From Sphaerolaimus hirsutus (taxonomy: Eukaryota; Nematoda; Chromadorea; Monhysterida; Sphaerolaimidae): 64,000 nt of DNA. Under the pieces are notes generated by a model. The model saw nothing but the letters and a program-made list of their open reading frames with translations. It was not told where the DNA came from and made no database searches. A program made the translations under genes and the position numbers. Shown here one piece after another: positions 26,501 to 38,500 of the stretch. Each line of letters opens with the position of its first letter. The stretch's first letter is position 1. The stretch spans positions 3,537,504 to 3,601,503 of the forward strand of contig OZ038460.1 of assembly GCA_964036195.1 (NCBI GenBank), written 5' to 3'.

Positions 26501-29500
26501 ACAGAATCCATGAAAAAATCTTGGAAGCTTTTAAAAATAGCACTTACTAATCCTCCTTGTTTAGCACATCCTCAATATGATGGGAGAGAGTTTTTTATTC
26601 AAACTGACGCTTGTAGATATGGGTTGGCAGCTGTCCTTTTACAAAAAGATGATAAAAATAGGTTTCATCCATTAGCTTATATTAGCAAAAGAGTGCATGC
26701 TGAATATAAGAATTGGAGTGCTGCCATGCTGGAAGCTTTAGCTGTGGCATATGCATGTCGTCGATTTTCTCCAATCATTGATGGCCAGAAAATTGTCATA
26801 CAAACTGACAATTCAGGAATAGTTCAAGCATATAAATCCCCAAATGTATCCATTCTTGAAAGATGGTCTATGTACCTACAAAATACCATAACCAGGATTG
26901 AACATAGACCAGCTAACATGAATAAAATTGCAGACCAGCTTAGCAGAAATCCGATCGATCTAAATGACAAAGAAGACGAAAAAATTCTTTCAGAGGTGTC
27001 TGACTTAATTGACACCATTCCCGGACTGAATAACACAGAAAATATTCTTATTTCGGAAATTAACAATAATTCAGAATTTTCTTGGGAAAAAGAACAATTA
27101 AAAGATAAAAAAATTCAAGAATACAAAATTGCCATAGAAAATGGTAAAATATTTGAAAATGCTTGCATCATTGATAATATAGTTCATGTCCTAACTCCCT
27201 ATCATACAAAATGCTTTGTAAAATGGATTCCTGAACATCACAAAAATGCCTTTTTAGTTCAGGCACATTCAGGATTATATGCATCACACGGTGGGGTTGA
27301 AAAAACATTAGCTTTACTAACAAAGTTCGGTGCCTGGCCATCAATGAAAGCAGATATAATAAAGTATTGTCAACACTGCTCTGAATGTCACAGATTCAAA
27401 GTACACAAACATGGCAAAGCCCCAATGTTACTCACACCAACCCCCTCAGAACCATTTCACACAGTGCACATCGACTTAACAGAATTACCTAAAATTGGCA
27501 CTTTCCAATACATTTTAGTAATTGTCTGTGGACTAACAAGGTATGGAGTAAGCGTTCCTTTGTCAAATCGTAAATCAGAAACTATAACTAAGTTGTTTAA
27601 AAAACACTTTGTGCGTGTATATGGTGCTCCAAGCAAAATCATTTCAGACAATGCACCAGAGTTTCTTTCTGACAATTTTTCAAAAATGTGTAAAGAATTT
27701 AATATTCAACACATTACTGGACAGACATATCATCCACAAACAAATGGAATTGCAGAGCGTACAATTCAGTCAATTTGTAACATTTTGAGAATGATTCCAG
27801 GAAAAGGGTCCTGGATACAAAATGTCTCTTTAGCCACACTAAAATATAATATGGCAATGAATACAATTACTAAATATCCACCATTCTTATTAATTTTTCA
27901 ACGAATGCCAAGGATAAACTATTTTACGAATTCAATTTTGAGTGAAGAAAATCCACAAAAACTGTGGAGATTTGCTGAATTGAACACGGAACTAGCAAAA
28001 AGAAAATATATTTCATGGTTCAACAATAAACGACTGATAAAATGCCTTGACAAAATTATTCCAGGTCAAAAAGTCATGATAAAATCTACTGATAGTAAAA
28101 AATTGTCAGAAACACTGGCCCATTTCTAGTTGTTTCGATAAAAAATAACGAAGCGATACTAACAGATCCTTCATTTCGACAAACTAACACCATAACAACA
28201 AGACTAGAAAACCTTTTTCTAATCCCAAACTAACGGAATTTCACAAAATTTACCGCTCAAACATGAAATGGTTTAATTCGCGCCTATTATACCAGTCTAA
28301 AACAACCGGAGACGAAATGTCTCCATAAACGGGAGATTCATAGCGGTCAGTTTCACTTTCGCCGGCCAAGTGAGTACCAATTCCCCTAACCTCATGGTCA
28401 AGATGAATTTTCGCATCTACATAACCATTCTGCTCTTGAAAACAATTAGCGCAACATTCGCGGAAATTAAATCGCTTCGGGGTTTCATGAGAAAAAATCA
28501 GTCTCTTGTCCTTCTCCAACAGCTCCATAAAATTCTTCAGCGAGTACTCCTGAAATGTATACATCTACTTATATACAATAACTTTAAAACTAATATTAAT
28601 TGACATAATAAAATTTGAATTTTGAAATTTTTAAAATAATGTTTTCGGAATAATAAAATATAACATGTTTTATTTTGAACGTTTGAAAAACACATGGATA
28701 GTGGAAACACATTGTTCAACAAAATAATAACAACGAACTAACCAAATTCACAAAACAAACGTCTTTCGGCAAGTTGACAATTTCCAGCATTGAAATTTTT
28801 CTCTGCTCCATTTTGACAAAATTAAAAATCGTGTCTACACATTTTTGCGGGAAAACGTTGCTCTTTTGCATAATAGTCACCTGAAATGTGTAGATAAAAT
28901 TTAAATGCTAGATTTAAAAATGAATAAACCGATCATAATTGAAAAATAATTCACTTTACAACCACTTTTCGCCGCCGGATATAACTGAATCATATCCAAA
29001 TCGCTCAAATGGCAGGATTGCATTTGAGCACATTGTAGTGAAGAACAGATTTCAACCCATAAAGTCCTTGAGGGAATAGAGACTAGACTATGTGACATGA
29101 TGGGCAGGCACATCGAATTCATCCGAAAATTTGTCTGAAACATACACGAAATTCAAATTACTTAATTTGAATTGAGTTGAGTAATTCGGTAAACAATTTA
29201 ACCCGGATTACTAACCGTCACATAACACATCGTTTCCTGTATCTTTTCCTCGAATGAATTTTTGGCACTTTCACAGAAAAATTTGCGCTCTTTTTCCACG
29301 CGCAATTTGTGCTCTTTGTCATCAAAATCGACAATTTCAAAACAAATCTCGTCAATTTTTCCAGACATGCGACTGCCAACCGTCTAAAAAATAATTAAAG
29401 TGAAGTCTACAGGGAACAAATAATTTCAATTCATTCAAATTTATCAAATTTGACAGAAAAACTTCTAACTTGTGCATTTGCGAAACTATGCAGCAACAAT

Positions 29501-32500
29501 TGCGCGGCATCCGACAATTTCATGGACTCTAAATTTTCACCTTTGGCAATCCAATGTTTCGGCGTAATACGGACCTGCCCATCTTGCCAAAAGTCGTCAC
29601 ACAAAACATGTGGCTTCCTTGCCCCTAAAGCTTCCCTCGAATGTGCTTTCAAACTTTTGCATGCTAAAATTTGATAAAAACTTCTTGGAATTTACATATA
29701 AAAGACAAAATGTCTAATTTAATAACAAGTTACCCGCTAATAAGCTCGACATTTCTTCAAAACTGGTCCTAAATCGGCCAACACTTTGACGTTACGTTCA
29801 ATTTGAATTTTTTCTTTTTTGAACACAATATTTATTTGGATACATACTCACATTTCACTTCAGGAATGCAAACTGTCACTTACTTTTTCAAGTAAACTGT
29901 ATTATAAAAATAAACATAAAGCGAACAAATCACATACATGAGAAAAATGGCAGATTCCTCAACAGCCACAAATAAACTAAGCCAACAAATTTTCAATGGC
30001 TTCTGCTATAGCATACAAACTCATGTAAACTTGTGTTGCCGATGCGGTCCATTTTTGAAGGACATTTGCAATGAGGTGGTTCAACGGGAAGAACAAAACA
30101 AGAATTTGGCCTCCAAATTACTGAATTCTAAAGATCAGTTTGCAAAAGTTTCCATTGCACATTCGGGGTGTGAAGTTGTGAAGCAAAAATTGCTAGCGCT
30201 GCAACAAAAAGTCGAGCAGGTTCTAAACATTTAAATTTGTTTTAGACAAAATTTTCAGAAAATTCTCAAAATTTGTAAAAATTTTAGGAGGAAAATGACA
30301 AATTTTGGCCAGTGCACGTTGCGCAAGGCAGAGCCGGGTGTAGACTGCAAATTGATACACAATCAGTTGCAATCAAACACTGGTGTTGTGTGGAATGCGA
30401 AAACGCTGGAGAAATACAATGCTGTAATGCATCTAAAATGCTCGGACAAGTAATTTCAGTTGATAAAATTTATTTTACTTGTTTAATCAAAAATTTTTTT
30501 TTGCTTAATTAAAAAGAAAAAACCAAAATAATTAAAAAGAAAAAAACCAAAATATTTGGAATTTGAAATATAATGCTGGTAATGCATCTAAAATGCTCGG
30601 ACAAGTAATTTCAGTTGATAAAATTTATTTTACTTGTTTAATCAAAATTTTAGTTTTTGGAAAAAATATAAAATTATTGATTCAATTATAGGAGTCCAAT
30701 GCTGACATGGTGGGCGTCGCTCAACGCTTGAATGCTTTGGCGGCCACTGGAAAAGAGCCGGGTTTGAAGGCACAAGTGACAATTTTGAACAAACAAAATT
30801 CCGTTTTCAAAATTCCCAAAAATAAACATTCGAAATTGTCACATGGAAAAACAGATTCCCCAGTGGAACCAAAGGGGTTGGCAAACTTGTTAGCCCAACA
30901 TGAACAAGAACACCCTGTACAATTGTTTCACCATATCAAAAACAACGCACAAAGCGGTGCACAAGGTGATTCATCATAACTATCTAAAAATTATGACAAA
31001 ACATTTCAAAAACAAAAATTCTTTTTCCTTCAAAGGCGGCTATTTTAACCGCGGAAGGGGCTGGGGCCAGTTCAAATACAATCGACCATATGGTCGTGCC
31101 AGGTCCCACAATAGGGGAATGAATAGAGATCATCCATACAAATGGGGCAATTCAACACCACCAAAAAAGTTGAAAGATTGTGAATTAAATAGCGATGAAG
31201 TTGGTATTTATTCACATTTTACAAATTTGGATAATATCATTTTTAGTCAACAAAAAGAAATTTTTCTTACAGTGGGAGGAAGCCTTTGAGTATGCAAAGG
31301 GACAACCGGGCTTCGGTGAATTTGGACCAGAATATGGTGCTAAAAAAAGTGTTGAACGCATGGCCATCCCATTTGAACCAAAAATGTTAAAATCTCATAA
31401 ATTTTAAATGTTTTTGAAAATTTGTTTATTGATTAAATCAATTCAAGTTTATTGCAGTGCCACGGTACACCAAAGTGACACGGCTTCGAGCAGCAGCATT
31501 TTGGACAACGTGACGCCCGACATTTCTGCATTGGTACCCAAAGTTGTTTAGAAAAAGTATTTGCTGATACTTCAAAAAGTACGTATATTAATAAATTGAG
31601 TACTAAAATTTGAGTACTCATAAATTTCTACTTATATATAAATATATACATATATATGTATTAATATTTACGTTTATGTATTTTCTCAATAAACAACTCT
31701 GGTACAAGCTATGGTCCAAAAGGAATTGGCTGCCAAATTACCCGCTGCCGCAGTGGCTCAGATGAGTGGGGTGTCAAACGCTAGCGAAACATCTTTTACG
31801 GCTCAGCAAATGGCTGAAATGGGCTTACGCGAAAAACCTATTCAATATCAAGGGGTAGATCAAAAAGAATTTGCAAATGCAATGGCACCAATTGTGGCCA
31901 CTGAAAAAGTGACGTCAATTATTGTTGATGGTCTGTAAAGATATTATTAAATTTACTTAAAAACTTTTTCATCTAAAAATAATTAAATATTATTTAATAA
32001 AATTGATAGGCTCCGAGTTCATCAAGAAGACAGAAGGATCGGTGCCAATTTCCAAGTCAGAAGTTCAGTTAATGAACGACGAGTCCCATTTGGAAGGAGA
32101 ACCAGGAACATCGACATTCGAACAAGGAACACACCAGCCGTACTGCCAGACGCCACCCCACAACCCGCTTTAAAGGATACAAGTAAAATGATTTTGTCGA
32201 TTTAAGTTTGTTTAGGTAGATAGTGTTGTGAAATGAACATTTGATAAGTGAACATTTATGTGATACTCTTTGTTTTCCTCTTGTGATATGATAAAAGTAA
32301 ATATTTAGGACATAAAATCAGTTCGCAGGATTCCCGAATAAAGGCACTAAAGATAAATAGACTCATAACATATGATATCATAAGTCTTGTCCATATTGTC
32401 ATTACTATCACTACTCTCACTACCAAATTCATCATTCTGCCTCTCCTTCTCAAAAAGTGGTTAATACCGGATGCATTTTGCATGCACACTGCTGTTGAAC

Positions 32501-35500
32501 ACAGGTAATGTGCCCACTACAGATTAGTAATGAAACATAGGGAAATTTTAAACACATAACTCACTTACTGCACATTTGATAAAAGTGTTGAATATTATCA
32601 GCACATTGCCAACACTGGTGGCTTACACTAGCCAAAGTTTCATGATCAAAACTTAAAGCAGCATTGAGCTAGAGCACCATTTGTACATCAGTACAAAATG
32701 ACCGAAATTGTAACCCCCACAGTTCCTCAGTGGGTGGAGCTAGAGGGGTGAAATTTTGGGTGGTGACTCAAAACACCTGATATATTAACGTGTTAAAATT
32801 TTATAGCTTACCCCTTGCGCGAATGGCGAGCACTGCCCGGGGACTTTTCAGCCGGACCATGTACATTTTAACAACTAGCCTTTCAACACAGTTAATCAAT
32901 CAAAAACTCACTCAAAATCATCCCCCGGCTCTGTGCCCGGCGGCGAATGCCCTCCGTTCCCATCATCCACACTAATCTGCTGAATACTCCCAGGAAATCC
33001 ATCCTGTTCACCTGGATCACCTCCATTACCATCGCCAACATCACCACCATTTTGGCTGGGATAAACAGCTGCCGGCGGTGGAGTAGGTCTAGTCACCGCG
33101 ACTTTCGGTGCACCAGGTGTAAAACCGGGTGTATTCACATTGGCGCCATTTGGTGCACCAGGTGTAAAACCAGGTGTATTCACATTGACGCCATTTGGTG
33201 CACCAGGTGTAAAACCAGGTGTATTCACATTGACGCCATTTGGTGCACCAGGTGTAAAACCAGGTGTATTCACATTGGCGCCATTTATGGTGCCAGTTCT
33301 TTCCGTGGTTCCACCATTTGGCACGTTGCCAATATTGATCGGCTTTATCGGCGTTGAAGTTGATCCCGGCACTGCTGACGTTGATGGTGCCGCAGTGGTC
33401 GCTGGGGGGTGGGGTGGGGTGGGTTTGCAACTGAATGTGACAAGCTTTTGAGGTGAGTAGGTGAACTGAATGTGAGTGGACATTGGGGTTTGATTGGGTA
33501 GTTGGTTAGGCTTGCTTAAAAGGTTTTGATAGACTTGGATCACCAGGGGTTAATATTTTAAGCCAGGGTCGTTTAGTTAGGGGTAAGGACATAAATACAT
33601 ATCATTTAGTACTTTAGAAGAAATGTTAGATGGTTATGAAAATTACAAATGAACAAAAACTCCATTTTCTGCTTCATATATTTTATTTCCGAGTATTGAA
33701 AATTTGTTGGAAAAATTACCATGAATCTTACACACGTTTTACTCAAGGATTGCAACACTAACCCCATTTGAGGACACTGGAACACGTCTTAAACAACTTA
33801 TTATAAAACAATAAATCATTTTACTACAACTGACATGTGAAACTAAAGGTATATGTATTTCTTGAATCTTATGACACCTCAGTGATCCCCAAACCAATGA
33901 AACATTGTGATGGTGAACAACAAATTGTTTGTGACTTAACTGACATAAACTAAACATTTTTTTACTCAAACCTAAATATAAAAGTGCAAGTCTGATAAAC
34001 ACATCAATGTTTAATTGCTATAAACATAAAACTAAATATAACAAATACATTTGTGTGTAAATATAATCGCTACCGTCTACTGTCTACATACTTGTGTAAA
34101 ACATATTAGGTATACTCCGGTTACTTTACACCCTGCACGCGTGGTTCCCGCTGGAAGTGTGCCAACAATAGTTAACGCGTGCAAGTTTCATACAAAGATG
34201 ACAAAATTGATTGTTCTTATAATGTTATTCATTAACATATTCCCATCGATGAATTTTTTCATTTTTATTTGGCAATCGCATGATTTAATAATCATTGGCA
34301 CGCTTCCAACACGAGACATAAATCAGTGCGAGGGCAGAGTATCATGTACGCCGAGTATACATATTACAAAATAATCAACTACAATTCTATGTATGAGGTG
34401 ACTTGACTAAAAAAGTGATATTCTTGTCAGTAACCGGAAATGAAAGCTCACTATACCAATAAATCTAAAAAATATCACCAAAAAAATAAATAAAAATTCT
34501 AGTGCCGAGTGAGCACTCACTCCCAGCCGCCGACAAAAAACTTTGCACTAGGCAAACAACCGGGGCACAAACCATCGGAGGGCAGGACAAAAATCCTGTA
34601 AGATCCATCACCCTCGGCACCCCCCGATCCGGGGGTGCGACCCCCGTTCCAATCGCCGCCCGAATTCCACTCGTTGGGACCCCCTTCGAACACGTCCACA
34701 GGTCTCCAATTGTAGGGCGGCGGAGTTGGCTTAGTGCCAACGAAAGTGTTCGCCGGTCGCGGTGCGGGCGCACTGGCCAATTTGTTGCTGTAGGCTGCGG
34801 TAGGCGGCGGCGACGGCGAAGAGCCCGGCGCCGGAGCCGGCGAAGGTGCCCGACTCGGATACGGTTCTGGATATGCCGGCCCTCTAGTAGGCGGGCTATC
34901 GAATGGAGTGTCTACCGGCGCGGGTGGATGCGCGGTCACGGTAGCGCCATTAGATTGGTAATCTCCACCAATGAATGTGACCGCTGTGTGGGGCGATAGC
35001 TGCGACGGCCCCACGAAGGAGGTGGTCGTTGAGTATCTCGGGTACCCGTCGAGGCTGCTAGACGCCGTTGGCGTGGGCAGGTACTCTAGGTACTCGGTGG
35101 GTACGCCTGGTTGTTTTTGGTAGGGTTTTGTGAACTGGTGAAGGTGTTTTTGGAAGGTGACAGGCTGCACTTTGATTTTGCCACTCATTTGCCGTTGTTC
35201 GTTGTCGTTTTATTTACGTTCTCAACGCATAAACTCTAATGTATTTATGTTCATAGAAACGAAAACCCGGAATTTGATTACATGAAGTTCACGCGATCAC
35301 GGAAGTTTTGAAACAATTCTGAAAATCTACTTGGACTGGCTGGCATCTATTTAGGTAGAATCAGATAGGATCTATTCATTGAGCCTGCGAAAAATACCGG
35401 GTGGCCCACGTCAGGCGCACGGTTTCAATTGGCTCCCGTCACGTCAATGTTGAATGAAAAGTGCTCAAATTTGGTATGGGGTTAGATAAATGTACCCCAT

Positions 35501-38500
35501 TTGTTGTGTTAAGTGCACGGTTTCATATCGCAAAATTTCCTGTCGGAACGTGAAGCAGTTTCATAATTACTCCTGTGGAGCAGCAAGAGTGGACTCCTGT
35601 ATATAAGCAGCTCCTGTGGAGTGACGTTGTTTTGCATATCGTGTGATAAATGTGAAAATTTTGTGATATGCATGTGTGCACTTAACATACTAAACAGGGT
35701 ACATTTATCTACAACCATGCTAAATAAGGACTATTTTTATGAAGAATTGGTGCTTTGGTAGACGACTGAATCTGTGTGCCACGTTCAAACACGTATTAAA
35801 CTGTGCTTCACGTTCCGACATGAATTTTTGTGATGTGGAACCGTGCATTGAACACAACAAATGGGGTAGATTTATCTACCTCCGTACCAAATTTGAGCAG
35901 TTTTCATCCAAAATTGGCGTGTTGGGAGCCAATTGAAACCGTGCGGCTGACGTGGGTCACCCTATAGTCATTAAATCTCGAATCTCGAAATCCGAAAACC
36001 GAAATCTCGAAAACTCATTAAATCAGCTTTGAAGGCATTTGGGTTTGCTAGAATGAAATGTTTGGCAACTACCTACAGTTGACGGACATTAACAATGACT
36101 CATTTCAGAAAACTAAAAAACGTCCAAAGCTGACTTATGAGGTTTCAAAATTTCGATTGAAAACTATTGTGCGCAGGCACAATGAATTGATCCTATCGGA
36201 ATCTAAATTGGTGCCAGCCAGGCCAAGTAGATTTTCAAAATTGTTTCCAAGCATTCGTGATCACGTGAACTTTCTGGCCACTGTGTCACATTGCACACTA
36301 GTATTTTAGACTGCTGGAATTTGGAAAAGGTATAAATCTGTTTTGAACACATTCGGGTTTATCAGATAAGGAATAATTTTTGATCGCCGTCAACAGATGA
36401 CACTCCAGACCCTGTAAAAAGCCGTGTAAAATGTCAAAAGTCATGGAAAATGTCCTGCAAAATTGCAAACGTACGTTTGCCATTTTGCAGGGCATTTTTC
36501 ATTACTTTTGACACTTTGCATGACATTGGACATTTTACAGGACTTTTTACAGGGTCTGAGAGTGCCCCCATTAGTTGATACCTAGACTCTCCATTGTGGT
36601 AAACTCAAAGGTATGCAAAACAGATATTTATGACGTTATTTACCAAATTTCAGTCCACATCGCCAATGTGTTTGAGTTTATTCTGTAATTTTGGTGTGTG
36701 CATTTAGAATTTGAATTGATTTTTTAAACAAAAAAAGTCCGCAAATGAGTGGCAAAAAGTGCAGTGCAGCCTAAAGAATACTGTGGACACAAAAAAAAAC
36801 TGAAGTTTATGTTTTGAAACACTACTAAGGTGAATGGACTACTTGGACATATTTGTGAGTGAATTGAAAGCGGATTTATCGATCTTCACCGAACGAATGG
36901 GGTGCGATTTTATCTGGTGATAAAAAAATGACTGGAAATTATTGTACACAACTAGACTAGAGTCTAAACAATTTACCAAAAATATATTTATTATTAAACA
37001 GTTGACATTGAGTTCGCATCAGAAGCGGAATTCCATGTCAACTGGCCTACACGGACTATGAAACAAATTGGAAAATAATTACACAAACGAAATTAAATCT
37101 TCCAAATATTTGTCACAGTGCTCTACATTGATTTCGATGTTATTTTACAACATGTGAAAAAAGTACTCCGAAACCCCATTCAAAACTGACCAGTAGTACT
37201 GGGCGTGCTGCTCGAGTGCAAGTACGGCTGCAAGTCGTACATGCCGTCAAAATTGCCGCCCCCGCCGCCGCCGCCGCCAGCCCTAGTGCCCTGAGTGACC
37301 AACTGCAGGTTCCACGCATTGTCGCCGTCCCCATATCCCGCAGCCGCGTCGACAACCTGCCGCTGCGGCTCGTAGCCGCCGCCGCCGTTGTTGTCGTCGA
37401 CAATGGAATTGGGCCTCGACCGGTCGCCGTAGCCCGACGCCGATGTCTGAAAGTCGCCCGAGCGCTCACTTTGAGTGTGCCGCTCTACCGCGAGTCGTTC
37501 TGGCGGCTCGTCCACGCTGTGCGCCAGCCGCGTGGGCCGCGACACCGACGCCGAGATCGCCGACGTGGGCGAAATGCTGATTGGCGCCGCGGCGGCGTCG
37601 TTGTGCTGCTGCTCGACCACCCGCTGCACAAGCGAAGGATAGATGGAAAGATAGAGGTAGAGAGGGGTTGGGGTTGGGAGAGTTGAGCCTGCCGCATAGT
37701 TGATGGATACTGATAATTTAGCGTTAAATAATTTTGCGTCGTAAATGTTTGTGGCTGTTATCGGGTTGGTCAGAAAGTTGTTGCGCAATTTAATGTAAGT
37801 AAAAGTGAGATGTAACATCTCAAATAAATTCCCGCAATTTCATGCCGAGATCGGGTACAACCATTCTCTTTCATGCTTCAATGTCGAGGTATTGTAAACA
37901 TTCAACTTCTGAGCCTCAATCGATGGATTTTGCCGCATCGAATTGAAAATGCGCGACCATGCAATAACCCGTACCTAAAACGCTAAAACAAACACGACAG
38001 GGAAGTTCACACTAGGTTATTTTAACACAGCTGTAAATACAAGCCCATCAAAAACATTGGCATGCAACAGGTTACACGGTAAACATACCGTATTTCTTTG
38101 AATTACCCTCCCCCTTGAGTTGACCCCCATCGAAATAACCCCGTCTTGAATGATGTACATCATCATGTAGGCAATGTTTTACGGTATCACTATAAGCAGT
38201 TGGGTATACTCTTTAGACAATGGCTTATTAAATGAAAGCTTCTAAGAAACCCGAGATGCGGCGAAGTATATTAAGGAATACGATATTTCCTCGAAAATCC
38301 TCCTTTAATAAACCTCCTCGTGCTATCCTCAGGTCTGAGTGAGCTTGGGAAACGCCCTCGGAAATAAAACCCTCGAAATACCCCCCGAATTGAGTGCAAA
38401 GAAAATGACCAAAACCGATAATTTTTTTTACCTTTCCGTTTTCCGTAAAGTTCACAATTTTTACCTTTCTGTTTTCCGGTTTCCGAGAAAAAAATTTTTT

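Larger units (their letters stand above)
22208..32370 (+). mobile_element. Ty3/gypsy-like LTR retrotransposon with extra gene cargo
   Basis: The element is 10,163 bases long with 147-base LTRs (two differences seen), TG...CA ends and the 5-base duplication TATGA (22203-22207 and 32371-32375). The internal order is gag, protease, reverse transcriptase, RNase H, integrase, which is the Ty3/gypsy order. A possible primer-binding site starts at TGG 22358, three bases after the 5' LTR. No convincing polypurine tract precedes the 3' LTR. Coding is interrupted: an in-frame TGA between gag and protease, a +1 frame change before RT, and a frame change at the end of integrase. About 4 kb between pol and the 3' LTR holds two divergent spliced genes (28250-29752 minus, 29938-32173 plus). 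The near-identical LTRs suggest a recent insertion. Confidence 0.95.
21916..32861. mobile_element. Long-TIR DNA element hosting the gypsy-like insertion
   Basis: About 275 bases starting CATGGTCCGGCTGAAAAGTC at 21916 are found in inverted orientation ending at 32861, with only scattered differences. Both sides are bordered by TA (21914-21915 and 32862-32863). Without the LTR retrotransposon inside it, the element would be about 0.78 kb with no ORF, so it is non-autonomous. It sits in the large ShK/DB intron. The LTR element therefore inserted into an older DNA element. Confidence 0.85.

Noticed and set aside
28370-28603. Plus-strand frame after pol as a possible env start
   Set aside because: It has a hydrophobic stretch near its start but is antisense to the last exon of the minus-strand cargo gene, is only 77 codons, and has no env features.
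32790-32975. Open frame sharing sequence with 21707-21982
   Set aside because: The shared part is the long terminal inverted repeat of the DNA element, not a conserved protein.
33140-33451. Plus-strand and third-frame open frames with repeated FGAPGVKPGVFTL-type or WCTKWRQCEYTWFYT-type units
   Set aside because: Shadows of the 45-base coding repeat in the minus-strand ShK/DB exon; the minus frame has the splice-compatible phase and matrix-like composition.
37216-37686. 156-codon plus-strand frame
   Set aside because: Antisense to exon 37191-37623; it is an Arg/Val/Ala-rich mirror of a GC-rich coding exon without its own splice or start support.
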